Positions 32,514 to 41,803 of a DNA stretch of 64,000 nt are shown here, piece after piece. The DNA is from Bacteroidales bacterium (GTDB lineage Bacteria > Bacteroidota > Bacteroidia > Bacteroidales > FEN-979). The first letter of the stretch is position 1. Each line of letters opens with the position of its first letter. The notes under the pieces were generated by a model, which saw nothing but the letters and a program-made list of their open reading frames with translations, was not told where the DNA came from and ran no database searches. The DNA is taken from NCBI GenBank assembly GCA_028706295.1, contig JAQWBQ010000014.1, forward strand, positions 1-64,000, read 5' to 3'. The position numbers and the translations under genes were made by a program.

Positions 32514-34987
32514 AAATCAAACATGATCCCGATGGCTGGCAGGATGGTACCTGAAGTGTTGGGTATCGTCCGCAGGGCATAACGCTCATTTCCTTCCGGA
32601 TCGGTATACCGGATCACGGAACCATCGGGTTGGGTGTTGACCAGAATATCTTCCTGCTGCGCCTTGAAGTTCAGAATATTCTGGATGTCAAGATAAACCA
32701 TGAAGGACCACTTTTTAAAGTAAAAACCTTTATCAATCCTGAGATCCAATTGGTTGAACGATTTCAGTCGGAGCGTATTGAATTCATCATAATTCAGATA
32801 CCCCCTTTCCTGGGCATCCCAGGCAGCTACCAGGCTTGATTTGTTCTCATCCCAGGGCGTATAGGGAGCGCCTCCCACGAACCGCCATTTCACGCCGATT
32901 TCCCAGTTGTATTTGAATTTTCTTCCGACGGTAACCGTAAGGAGATGTCTATTGTCCCAGGAGGATGGAATATAACGGCCATAATAATTGGTGAATTCGC
33001 TTCGGACGAAGGTGTACGAAAGGATCACATTAAATTTAAAGAGATTGGCATCCCGGTAATAGAGTTCAAACCCGTAAGCTCTTCCGCTCGAGGTTGAGGT
33101 GACTGCTTCGTCGCCGGTCGCGCCGTAGTTGGACCCTTTGCTTGCAAGTGAAACAGAATCCAACAACGAAAAGGGGTAGTCGCTGTACTTTTTATAAAAC
33201 CCCTCAAGTGAAACTTTCGAATTTTGCCTGGGCAGAAATTCAAATCCCAGAACAAAGTGGTCGGCTTTAATATATTTAAGTCCGAGTGAATCGTTGACGA
33301 GGGTCCCGTTGTTATCGCGAAAGCCAAGCGTGGTATAGGCCGGGAGCTGATTGTACCGGGCGATATTTCCATTGAGAAACCAGTTCTTTGCAAAATTCCA
33401 GGAGGCGGATATCCTGGGCGACAATTGCTGCAACATGTTGTTCATCTCTGAACTGTAATTATTGGCATCCATGCTCAATCCGGCCGAAAGTGTCAGTTTG
33501 TCATTGAAAAAGGGTTTTGTCACCTGGCCATTGATATTCCACTTAAACAATCCCAGGGTGGAATTGTAATCCAGGATCCGCAAGCTGTCTTTCACAAATA
33601 AATTCTGAAAGGTGCTGTTCGTGTACTTCGCGTATTCCAGGCCGGCACCATACATGATCTTCCAGTTCCCCAATTCATTGAACCCCTCATATCTGAATTT
33701 ATTTTCAGACTCCTGTGAACGAAATTTAAAAATCAGGCTGTCAGGTTCTTCAATATTGTTTTTATACTTGGTCTGCTGATTGTCGAGCATATTGCGACTC
33801 AACACCCAGGTGCCATATCCGTTTTTACGGAAGTGGCGGTAAACAACTCCGATCGCGTAGCTCCATTGATCGTATACCCTTAAGGAATTCAACAGGTACC
33901 GTTGTTCCTCGGTCGGATTTTGGATCCCGGTGTTCAGTTTTGATTTATCAAGCGCACCGATGGAAATAAATGTCAACTGGTTCTTTTGATCAAAGTCGAT
34001 TTTATATTTGATCTGATAGTCGTTATAAGTCGGCAAAAACGGGAGTTTGAGAACCGAGAACAGCAACTGGAGGTACGACCGTCGGACCGACATGACCAGT
34101 GAAGAGTTTTTGGTCACGGGGGTATTGATGGTGAGCGCTATATCGCTGGAGCCGATAGAGAACCTGCCACCGAATTTTTCTTTATTTCCGTCGATTTGTT
34201 TGAGTTCCATTACGGAGCTCAAAGCATTTCCGCGGTTGGCAGGGAATGAACTGGAGTAGAGTTGCACATCGCGGATAAAGTCAACGTTGATGATCCCGGT
34301 CGGGCCTCCGGAGGCGCCCTGGGTAGCAAAATGGTTGATATACGGTATTTCAATCCCGTCGAGGTAAAAGCGGTTTTCGCCGGGGCCGCCGCCGCGGATA
34401 AGGATGTCGTTGCGGAAAGCCGGAGTTGAGCTGACTCCCGGGAGCGACTGGATAACCCTTGAAATATCGCGGTTCGAGCCCGGACTGCGTTCAATCTCCT
34501 GAATGGTCAGCGTTTGCATTGATACCGGACTTTCATCCTTCCGGGTGATCACATCGGGCCGAACCTCAATAACATCGAGATTGACTACAAGCTCATCCAG
34601 AAGGATGTCGATGTTTACCGGATGGGCCCGGGTGACCAGAAAATCTTCGGTGATATACTTTTTAAATCCCACCGAAGATGCGACAAGCCTTACATAGCCT
34701 GGTTCCACATTATTAAAGGTATAATTTCCGTCCAAATCACTGGTCGTTCCCTGATTGGGTTTCCCATCGATGATAATGTTGGTAAAAGGGACCGGTTCAT
34801 TGTTTTTATGGTTCACGACTTTGCCACGGATGATGCCATTCTGGGCCTGAAGCAGAAAACTGCTCAGTACCATAACAACAAGGAGCGCCATCCGTGGTAC
34901 AGCAGGTAGAATCGTCAGGGGCAACTGCCAAAAATTCAGATATCTATATGTTTTATATTGGTTATTCATGGTTTTCATTTTTATCAT
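32510..34987 (-). CDS. TonB-dependent receptor with carboxypeptidase-regulatory-like N-domain
   Basis: This 825-aa outer-membrane protein has a signal peptide (hydrophobic LLVVMVLSSFLLQAQ), then a carboxypeptidase-regulatory-like domain (about 50-130, GIIRGKVVNHKNNEPVPFTN). A TonB plug domain follows (about 150-255, with GSNRDISRVIQSLPGV, ILIRGGGPGENRFYLDGIEIP). The rest is a 22-strand-type barrel rich in aromatic beta strands, ending in a terminal Phe (GIMFDF). It imports an unknown ligand with TonB-ExbBD energy. No SusD partner is next to it, so it is not a classical SusC/D pair. Other starts within 20 codons are possible (34978, 34969). Confidence 0.92.
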   Translation of the reverse strand: MIKMKTMNNQYKTYRYLNFWQLPLTILPAVPRMALLVVMVLSSFLLQAQNGIIRGKVVNHKNNEPVPFTNIIIDGKPNQGTTSDLDGNYTFNNVEPGYVRLVASSVGFKKYITEDFLVTRAHPVNIDILLDELVVNLDVIEVRPDVITRKDESPVSMQTLTIQEIERSPGSNRDISRVIQSLPGVSSTPAFRNDILIRGGGPGENRFYLDGIEIPYINHFATQGASGGPTGIINVDFIRDVQLYSSSFPANRGNALSSVMELKQIDGNKEKFGGRFSIGSSDIALTINTPVTKNSSLVMSVRRSYLQLLFSVLKLPFLPTYNDYQIKYKIDFDQKNQLTFISIGALDKSKLNTGIQNPTEEQRYLLNSLRVYDQWSYAIGVVYRHFRKNGYGTWVLSRNMLDNQQTKYKNNIEEPDSLIFKFRSQESENKFRYEGFNELGNWKIMYGAGLEYAKYTNSTFQNLFVKDSLRILDYNSTLGLFKWNINGQVTKPFFNDKLTLSAGLSMDANNYSSEMNNMLQQLSPRISASWNFAKNWFLNGNIARYNQLPAYTTLGFRDNNGTLVNDSLGLKYIKADHFVLGFEFLPRQNSKVSLEGFYKKYSDYPFSLLDSVSLASKGSNYGATGDEAVTSTSSGRAYGFELYYRDANLFKFNVILSYTFVRSEFTNYYGRYIPSSWDNRHLLTVTVGRKFKYNWEIGVKWRFVGGAPYTPWDENKSSLVAAWDAQERGYLNYDEFNTLRLKSFNQLDLRIDKGFYFKKWSFMVYLDIQNILNFKAQQEDILVNTQPDGSVIRYTDPEGNERYALRTIPNTSGTILPAIGIMFDF

Positions 34988-35180
34988 TCAGCGCATTTTG
35001 ACTCTAACAGCATTATAATCAGACAACAGGATCGCAAAGGTCCTGGAATTTATTGCCTTGATGAGGGTATCATTGTCAAAATGCATACCGGGAGCAGGCT
35101 GCTGTCAGGTTCAGTGAAAGGATCATAATTCTGATAATTCTCCGGATGGTAATGCCCCTTAATTGAAACCGGGTAAGATT

Positions 35181-36860
35181 TCAGATTTGAATGAGATGTT
35201 CAAACCCGCCTTTTTGAAAACGGGCCGTTAGCTTGTACCGTTGTATCTTGCCACTGCTGGTGCGCGGAATATCGGCTGACCGGATGGGAATGAACAGGTC
35301 GGTTGTCAATCCCAGTAATTCAGAGAACCGGTTCTTGATCTTCCGGCATAGGAGTCTCATTTCATCATTGGGGCTTCCCACCAGGAAGACCAGTACTTTG
35401 TCACGCCCGAGTGACTCGTCGAAAGACCCTGTAATGATAATTTTCCCTGTTTTTATTTCTTCCATCCGGAGTGCAATATCTTCGAGATCGTGTGCATAAT
35501 AGTTGATCCCGTTGACAAAAATGATGTCTTTAGAGCGGCCGGTTATGAAGAGATCGCCCCGGGAAATAAAACCCAGGTCACCGGTTTTCATCCATGTTCC
35601 GGAGAAGAGCAGGTCATCGTGTTCAGGGGATCCGAAATATCCGGAAGTCACGTTATTTCCACGAATCCACACATTCCCGACCTTGCCTTCTTCTAAAAAA
35701 TGCCCGGTACCGGATGTGATTTTAAGTTCACTATGATCGAGGGGTTTCCCCAGGTTGACCAGTTCGATGGTATTTGGGTCATCGCCCGTATATTCGGTAG
35801 CTATTCCCTGTCGTAACAGCGGTTCACGTAAAAATGTCCTGACTTCCGCAGGCTGAAATATGTCGGGAATAGTTACAGCTAGTGTTGCTTCTGCCAGTCC
35901 ATAGGCAGGAAGCATTGCCGCCGGGTTCAGGCCAAAGGGAGCCAGTTGTCCGAGAAATGCTTTCATGACAGGGACTGAGATCGGTTCGGCGCCGTTAAAG
36001 ATGATCCGCAGGGATGAAAAGTTCCAATCCGGATCAGACTTTCTGGAGAGGTACCGGTTGATCAGGAGCTGTCCGAAATTGGGACACGCGGTTATGGTAC
36101 ACCGAAAGCGGTGCAGTGAATCGAGCCAGAGGGATGGATTTTTCACAAAATCGACCGGGTCGACAAAGTACTGATTAACCCCGACAACGGAGGGTGTCAG
36201 ATGAAATCCCACCAAACCCATGTCGTGGTAAAGGGGCATCCAGTTCACAGAAATATCGTCGGGTTCCAACCGGATTCCTTTCACGATGTCGCCGATATTG
36301 GCAAGGATATTCCTGTGCGAGAGCCTGACGCCTTTGGGTTCGCCGGTACTGCCCGAGGAGAATTGGATCAGGGCAAGATCTTCCGGGTTTCCCGGGTGGA
36401 ACAGGGCCTTTTGCGGGTCGCCCGACAGTTCGGGGAATTCGATCTGTCGTTCGACAGGGATCCGGCTTACGGACCAACTGCCGGCATGGTAATGCGACCG
36501 GATCACATAAGGCCCGTTGAGGATTTGGAATACTTTTTCCGATTTTTCCGCTGCGGGATTGTATTCGGTGAAGGATACAGGTGGCTGGAGCAATGCGGGA
36601 ATGATGCCACCCAGCAGGCAGGCCCACAAAACCGGGATGATCTCCTCCCCTTTTTCGAGCGAAAGGATCACCAGATCGCCTGCCCCGATGCCGCGTTGTT
36701 GCAAGGCATGAAGCAAACCTGCCGAGGTCTTTAGCAATTCCGGAAATGAAAAAAAGGTCTGCTCCTGCCCCGGACCAATAAACCCGATGCCGTGCCCGGG
36801 GTGCTTTTCAACAGTCGCTCTGATTTTGTCCGAAAGTGTGCCGAAAGTAATTTCCTTCAT
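35181..36860 (-). CDS. Fatty-acyl-AMP ligase (FAAL-type adenylating enzyme)
   Basis: This 559-aa ANL-superfamily enzyme activates a fatty or carboxylic acid with ATP and, in the FAAL branch, hands it to an acyl carrier protein. Motifs seen are the P-loop QFSSGSTGEPKGV, WMPLYHDMGLVG (FAAL-typical), AYGLAEATLAVTIP, GRSKDIIFVNGINYY with TGDLG just before it, and the C-terminal lysine motif PRTSSGKIQRYKL. Length matches FAALs, which are a little shorter at the C-terminus than polyketide-fused forms. The dedicated ACP at 25490-25735 is a plausible acceptor, but it lies 10 kb away. The gene appears monocistronic. Confidence 0.88.
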   Translation of the reverse strand: MKEITFGTLSDKIRATVEKHPGHGIGFIGPGQEQTFFSFPELLKTSAGLLHALQQRGIGAGDLVILSLEKGEEIIPVLWACLLGGIIPALLQPPVSFTEYNPAAEKSEKVFQILNGPYVIRSHYHAGSWSVSRIPVERQIEFPELSGDPQKALFHPGNPEDLALIQFSSGSTGEPKGVRLSHRNILANIGDIVKGIRLEPDDISVNWMPLYHDMGLVGFHLTPSVVGVNQYFVDPVDFVKNPSLWLDSLHRFRCTITACPNFGQLLINRYLSRKSDPDWNFSSLRIIFNGAEPISVPVMKAFLGQLAPFGLNPAAMLPAYGLAEATLAVTIPDIFQPAEVRTFLREPLLRQGIATEYTGDDPNTIELVNLGKPLDHSELKITSGTGHFLEEGKVGNVWIRGNNVTSGYFGSPEHDDLLFSGTWMKTGDLGFISRGDLFITGRSKDIIFVNGINYYAHDLEDIALRMEEIKTGKIIITGSFDESLGRDKVLVFLVGSPNDEMRLLCRKIKNRFSELLGLTTDLFIPIRSADIPRTSSGKIQRYKLTARFQKGGFEHLIQI

Positions 36861-37031
36861 TTCTGCAATTCCAGTAAACCATTCATGATTTCCGGGCTTC
36901 GGTTTCTATCGCCGGCATCTGTAATGACAGCTATCAAATCTTCTCAGCCATCATCGTTATATTCCGCAAGAAAAGCAGATCAGATTCAGTCCAGGCGATA
37001 CCGGTTGCCGGCCGGATTCCTCAGCTTCGGT

Positions 37032-39089
37032 TCAATGACGGGTTTGGTTTATTATCCTCATCCCGAGATCGTAATAATAATTTGCTTTTGCGTGGTCTCC
37101 CCGGATCTGATAGAGTGAATTGAGCTGAACACAAAGTTCGTAGGTGGGGTTGATGGAGGCAGCCTTTTCCCAATAACGGACTGCCGTGACGGTATCGGTT
37201 TTAAGCATATAATAATTTCCGATGTTCACATAGGGCATTTCCAGGTTGGGGTAGGCTTTCATGACTTCTTCATTCATTTTCACCGCCCGGTTGAAATCAC
37301 CCAGGTCATTGTAAACATCGGCCAGTGCAAAGACTGCCTTCACTTCGCGGGGATTCATCCTCAGAATATGCTCATAACATTCAATGGCTTTCTGGTACTG
37401 TGTCTGGTAACGATAGGCCATCCCGAGATTGACCCAGGCAGGTTGCAAAGTGGAGTCGAGCGCGATTGCTTTTTTCAGAAAGTAAACCGCAGAGTCGTAA
37501 TTTTTTCCAATGAACAGGTATACCGTCCCCAGATCATTGTTTGCCAGATAATTTTCAGGATAAAGCTCAAGGGCTTTCCGAAAATGGTGGGTGATATAAA
37601 AATATTTTAGTTGGTTCACCAGACCCTTACCCAGGAAGTTCGGGTCCTGGTATACGGTTCCCATGAGGTAGCCGGCATAGTCGAGGTTTGCTTTGGCTGA
37701 ATTTTCGAGCGATTTGATATCATGCCGGTACAGGACGAAGGTATTTCGCCAGGTGCGGTTCCTGTTTATCGATAAAACGGTGCCGGGAATTATCAGCAAA
37801 ACGATCACAAGCAGGATCTTGAGGCGGGCATCCATTTCGATGGTAAGCCTGCGCGGGTCCGTTTTAAATATCATGAAGATCAGATAAACCAGGGCAATGC
37901 TAAACGCGAGGGAAGCGTTGAAGGCAAAACGTTCGCCGACGATTCCTACGACCGGTTTCAGGAAGTTGGAATACATTGACAGGGCTATGAAATAATAGAA
38001 AATGGCGAAGGAGAGGATGTTTTTTTCACGGAATTTCCGGATGGCAAAGAAGAGAAGGGCCGCATGAATTGCGAGGGAGATCCATACCCAAAAATTTGCC
38101 AGATTGGTAACCGGGATCATATTATAACCATAGTAATAGAGGAGTGGCTGTGGATAAAACAGAAGTTTCAGATAGAACCAGAGGGTAATAAATCCTGTTC
38201 CCAGCCGCAGCCAAATGCTTTTTTCGAAGAAGAGGGGGTTCTCGATATAGTGGGTAGACCGCTGAAAGGGAGCGAGGAACATTTTCGGAACATATTGCGC
38301 CAAAAGAACGGCAAACAGAATTATGAGAAAAACCGGCATTAATTTCTTTACCGGCATTTTTGTAAAAAAATAGAGGGCCAGCGGATAGATCAGCAGGAAG
38401 GGCAGGATCGATGATTTACTGAGATAGCCGGCAATGAAAATCAGGAAGGCGTATAAAAGGTGAATGGTTTTCCGGGTATCGCTGTAGTTGAGGATAAACC
38501 ACAGGGCGCCAATCCCGGCGGTGAAGGCCAGGAGTTCATCGCGGTTTTTGAGGCTGGCGACCACCTCTGTATGAACCGGATGGGCCATGAACACCAGGGT
38601 AATCAGAAAGGTAAAAAGGATGTTAAAATTTTGAAAGAGGCGGCGAAGAGTGAAAAAGACCAGGACGGAAGCCAGCCAGTAGATCAGGATGTTTACGGCG
38701 TGGCTGCGACCAGGTTTTTCTCCCCAGAGCTGGTATTCGATGGCGAAAGTCGCTTTGACCACAGGCCGGTAATCGGCAGAAGTTGCGCCAATATTGCCCT
38801 GCTGGATGTTATACCGGGTCGTGAAAATTTCGGGGATCGCACTAAATCCTTTTTTTACCAGTTCGTTATTGGTGACGTTATTATCGTCGATTGCGTAACC
38901 ATTAAAGATCGTGTTGCCATAAAGCAACACCGCGAAGATAAAGAATGATAAAACAAAATACCCTTTGGCTTTACGCGAAAGTTGCGGGACTGCGGCGGGT
39001 TTACTGGCAGCCTGCTTTGTGGGTGCAATCTTTTTTCCCGGTCTCTTTTTATTTTGAGGATTCCTGGTTGGCTTCATCCGCAGACTCAA
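37032..39089 (-). CDS. TMTC-like membrane protein with C-terminal TPR domain
   Basis: This 685-aa protein has a basic N-terminal tail, then about 10-12 hydrophobic helices. The early loop HPVHTEVVASLKNRDELLA is the signature of the TMTC/DUF1736 group of GT-C-like O-mannosyltransferases, preceded by NGYAIDDNNVTNNELV with an acidic pair. The C-terminal third (about 500-680) contains tetratricopeptide repeats, for example ALDSTLQPAWVNLGMAYRYQ and YQKAIECYEHILRMNPRE. A periplasmic glycosyl-transfer role is inferred. Its start overlaps the rsmA stop by 4 bp (ATGA), so it is translationally coupled to that operon. Confidence 0.8.
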   Translation of the reverse strand: MSLRMKPTRNPQNKKRPGKKIAPTKQAASKPAAVPQLSRKAKGYFVLSFFIFAVLLYGNTIFNGYAIDDNNVTNNELVKKGFSAIPEIFTTRYNIQQGNIGATSADYRPVVKATFAIEYQLWGEKPGRSHAVNILIYWLASVLVFFTLRRLFQNFNILFTFLITLVFMAHPVHTEVVASLKNRDELLAFTAGIGALWFILNYSDTRKTIHLLYAFLIFIAGYLSKSSILPFLLIYPLALYFFTKMPVKKLMPVFLIILFAVLLAQYVPKMFLAPFQRSTHYIENPLFFEKSIWLRLGTGFITLWFYLKLLFYPQPLLYYYGYNMIPVTNLANFWVWISLAIHAALLFFAIRKFREKNILSFAIFYYFIALSMYSNFLKPVVGIVGERFAFNASLAFSIALVYLIFMIFKTDPRRLTIEMDARLKILLVIVLLIIPGTVLSINRNRTWRNTFVLYRHDIKSLENSAKANLDYAGYLMGTVYQDPNFLGKGLVNQLKYFYITHHFRKALELYPENYLANNDLGTVYLFIGKNYDSAVYFLKKAIALDSTLQPAWVNLGMAYRYQTQYQKAIECYEHILRMNPREVKAVFALADVYNDLGDFNRAVKMNEEVMKAYPNLEMPYVNIGNYYMLKTDTVTAVRYWEKAASINPTYELCVQLNSLYQIRGDHAKANYYYDLGMRIINQTRH

Positions 39090-39910
39090 ATTTTTGCAAA
39101 TTTAGCAATTTCCGTGGCAAGCATGACGAAGTCATCCACCGAAAGTTGTTCGGCCCTTTGATCAAGCAGGTCCGGCCGCAGGGCAGATCCGGAGCTCAGG
39201 CTTTCACCCGGTACCCTGCCTATCGATTTTATCCATTCAGGATCCAGGTTTTTCAATGCATTACGGAGCGTTTTCCGTCGTTGATTGAATGCTGTTTTGA
39301 CTACCCGCTTAAAAACCTGTTCATCACAGGAAAGCCTTACCGTCTTATTGCGGCGCAGCCGGATCACTGCCGATTTTACCTTTGGGGGCGGGACGAACAC
39401 TGATTCGTTGACCCCGAAGAGGTGCTCAATGTCATAAAAAGCCTGCAGCAGGACGCTCAGGATTCCATACGTTTTGTTTCCCGGGGGGGCGGCAATCCTG
39501 TCGGCCACCTCTTTCTGGAACATCCCGATCACCTCAGGAATCCGGTCGCGGAATTCCAGCACCCGGAAAAGGATCTGCGATGAAATGTTATACGGGAAAT
39601 TGCCAATGACGGTAAAAGGGTCACTCCCCGTGAAAAGGGCGTTGAGGTCATACTTCAGAAAATCGGCTTCGACCAATCTGTTTCGGATTTCCGGGAAAGT
39701 ATGTTCCAGGTACCTTACCGACTCCCCATCCACTTCAAGAAACCGGCATTCCACATCCTTCAGGCCGAGGAGGTACTTTGACAGTACGCCCATTCCCGGA
39801 CCTACCTCCACCAGCGCCGGGATCGAAGGGTTGATCAGGGAGATAATTTTCCTGGCAATATTTTCATCGCGCAGGAAATGCTGGCCCAGGTGTTTTTTTG
39901 GTCTGACCAT
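39086..39910 (-). CDS. rsmA: 16S rRNA (adenine1518/1519-N6)-dimethyltransferase
   Basis: This is RsmA (KsgA), 274 aa from ATG 39910, and dimethylates two adjacent adenines in helix 45 of 16S rRNA late in 30S assembly. It has the N-terminal PKKHLGQHFLRD, SAM motif I EVGPGMGVLSKYL, and the catalytic NFPYNISSQI. The C-terminal KTAFNQRRKTLRNAL is diagnostic. The frame also allows ATG 39931, overlapping the upstream gene by 20 bp. ATG 39910 lies 1 bp after the upstream stop and gives the usual N-terminus. Confidence 0.95.
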   Translation of the reverse strand: MVRPKKHLGQHFLRDENIARKIISLINPSIPALVEVGPGMGVLSKYLLGLKDVECRFLEVDGESVRYLEHTFPEIRNRLVEADFLKYDLNALFTGSDPFTVIGNFPYNISSQILFRVLEFRDRIPEVIGMFQKEVADRIAAPPGNKTYGILSVLLQAFYDIEHLFGVNESVFVPPPKVKSAVIRLRRNKTVRLSCDEQVFKRVVKTAFNQRRKTLRNALKNLDPEWIKSIGRVPGESLSSGSALRPDLLDQRAEQLSVDDFVMLATEIAKFAKI

Positions 39911-39911
39911 T

Positions 39912-41795
39912 TCAGGGGATGTTGTCGCCACGTAATTTCCTGAATTGCCGGCGCGCCTCGGGAACGAATATACTTGCCGGGTATTTATCGATAATTTCCC
40001 GATAGCAGTCCATGGCTTTCCCCGTGTTTTTCAGTTGATTCTGGTTGAGATCTCCGCGTTGCATCAAGGCCTCATCGGCAAGCACCCCTTCGGGATACAG
40101 GCTGAACAACAATTCCAGCAGGGTATCCGCTTCAGCGAATTTTCCCTGTTTGAGTTTAATGACAGCCTTTTTGTAAAAGACATATTGGAAAATCGGATGC
40201 TCCACAAAAGTTGTCAGGATGGAATCGAGCGATTGCAAGGCCAATCCGGGTTCGTTCCTGAAATCGAGGAGATCGGCCCGGGCATATTTTTCAAGGGCAA
40301 CGGTACTGCTGTCGGGATCCAGGTTTTCACCGATAAGCAACGACAGAGCCAGGGCATCGTTGGCTATGAATTTGGAAGTGGCAGCTTTCAGAATGTCGGC
40401 CTGTGCCCTTGCCCACATAAATTCCCCGATATAAAAAGAGAGCTTGGTATTCTTGAATTTGGCCTCCTGACCCAGAACATCGTTTTTATAATCCTGGTAG
40501 ACCTGTTGATACAGCAGGGTCGCTTCCCAAACTTCACCGGTAAAGAGGAAGATATCGGCCAGTTCCATTTTACAGTAAGCTTTGTCTTCATTTGAAATGC
40601 CTGCCATGAGTATGGCCCGGTTCAGGAGCGAAATAGCCGAATCGGTCCTGTGGTTGTAAAATCCTTCGAGGTGTGCAAAGTTACGTATCAGGGTAATGTT
40701 CTCAGGCGATTCACCCGAATCCTTCAATTCTTTGACCATGGAACCAGTCAGGTTCTCCAGCTCCTGTTTTTTCGGGGAAGGGCCGGATAAAATCTTCCGG
40801 TAACGGGTATTAATAAGTTCCCTCCGGCTGTAATTGTAGTATGGTGAAGATCCGCCTTTATCGATCAACGCCTGAAACGCCGACTCAGCCACGTCGAACT
40901 GCTGATTTGAAAGCGCCAGATTGGCTACCTGAACCAGTTTATCGCCGTTCTCTTTGAGGCGACGGTCCAATGCTTTTGCCTGGATCAGGGCCAGGTCGAA
41001 ATCTTTTTGCTGGATCGAGTACCACCACAGCAACGCTGCGTATACCACTTTATCCGGATTCTTCTGCGCCCTGCTGAGGAGTACTTTACGGAGAATTTCA
41101 TTTTTCTCGTTGTTGACATCAAAACTCAGCAATCCCTGGATGCGGTCCTGGATGGTGTTCAGGTATGTTTCGTTGAACTCAAGAAGGTTAAGATACTCCT
41201 CGGTTGCGCTTTTAAAATCGCCCATCCGTTCATACACACCGGCCAGTTCAAAACCGAAAGGATACGTGTTATTCATCAGTTGACGACCCTTCAGGTAGGT
41301 CTGGATGGCATATTCATTTTCTCCTTTCATCATGAAGGCATTGGCCAGGTCAAATATGCTTTGCTGGGACGGCGCCAGTTTTTTCAACGCCTCCTCATAG
41401 GTTTTACGGGCCTTGTCGGGATTGCCGCTCCGGTAAAGTATATACCCCAGATCAACCAGGTAGCGTGGGGAGTCAGGTTCGGCTTTAAGGCATTTATGGA
41501 CAATTTTTTCCGCTTTCCCGTACTCCTGGTTTTCAACCAGCGCCATCACCAGGTACTGGTAAACGTAATAGGAGGGTCTGGAATCATAGATTCGTTCGAA
41601 CAATTCGGCGGCTTTCACAAAATCACGGGACTGGTAGAACTGTATCGCCAGTTGTTCATCGGTCACATTGGGTTGGGCATCCTGTTGAAATGGAAGGACA
41701 GGCCTTGGGGGGAGGGTAACATCCTGGGAACGGACAACATGAGCCAGGCTGATCCAAAGCAGCAAGAGAAGATAAGAAGTTCCCGGACCTTTCAT
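39912..41795 (-). CDS. Secreted/periplasmic tetratricopeptide-repeat protein
   Basis: This 627-aa protein has a signal peptide (LLLLLWISLAHVVRSQ). Most of the length is helical repeats of TPR type: DEQLAIQFYQSRDFVKAAELF, YGKAEKIVHKCLKAEPDSPRY and GNPDKARKTYEEALKKL near the N-terminus, and GKFAEADTLLELLFSLYPEG and GKAMDCYREIIDKYPASIFVPE near the C-terminus. The C-terminal repeats recall YbgF/BamD-like outer-membrane assembly factors. The role is a scaffold of unknown partners. It sits 8 bp downstream of the M20 amidohydrolase and directly upstream of rsmA in a four-gene minus operon. Confidence 0.82.
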   Translation of the reverse strand: MKGPGTSYLLLLLWISLAHVVRSQDVTLPPRPVLPFQQDAQPNVTDEQLAIQFYQSRDFVKAAELFERIYDSRPSYYVYQYLVMALVENQEYGKAEKIVHKCLKAEPDSPRYLVDLGYILYRSGNPDKARKTYEEALKKLAPSQQSIFDLANAFMMKGENEYAIQTYLKGRQLMNNTYPFGFELAGVYERMGDFKSATEEYLNLLEFNETYLNTIQDRIQGLLSFDVNNEKNEILRKVLLSRAQKNPDKVVYAALLWWYSIQQKDFDLALIQAKALDRRLKENGDKLVQVANLALSNQQFDVAESAFQALIDKGGSSPYYNYSRRELINTRYRKILSGPSPKKQELENLTGSMVKELKDSGESPENITLIRNFAHLEGFYNHRTDSAISLLNRAILMAGISNEDKAYCKMELADIFLFTGEVWEATLLYQQVYQDYKNDVLGQEAKFKNTKLSFYIGEFMWARAQADILKAATSKFIANDALALSLLIGENLDPDSSTVALEKYARADLLDFRNEPGLALQSLDSILTTFVEHPIFQYVFYKKAVIKLKQGKFAEADTLLELLFSLYPEGVLADEALMQRGDLNQNQLKNTGKAMDCYREIIDKYPASIFVPEARRQFRKLRGDNIP

Positions 41796-41803
41796 GAATG
41801 ATT

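Noticed and set aside
32510..34987. SusC-type polysaccharide utilisation locus
   Set aside because: There is no SusD-like gene, no glycoside hydrolases and no regulator next to the TonB receptor; the receptor stands alone.
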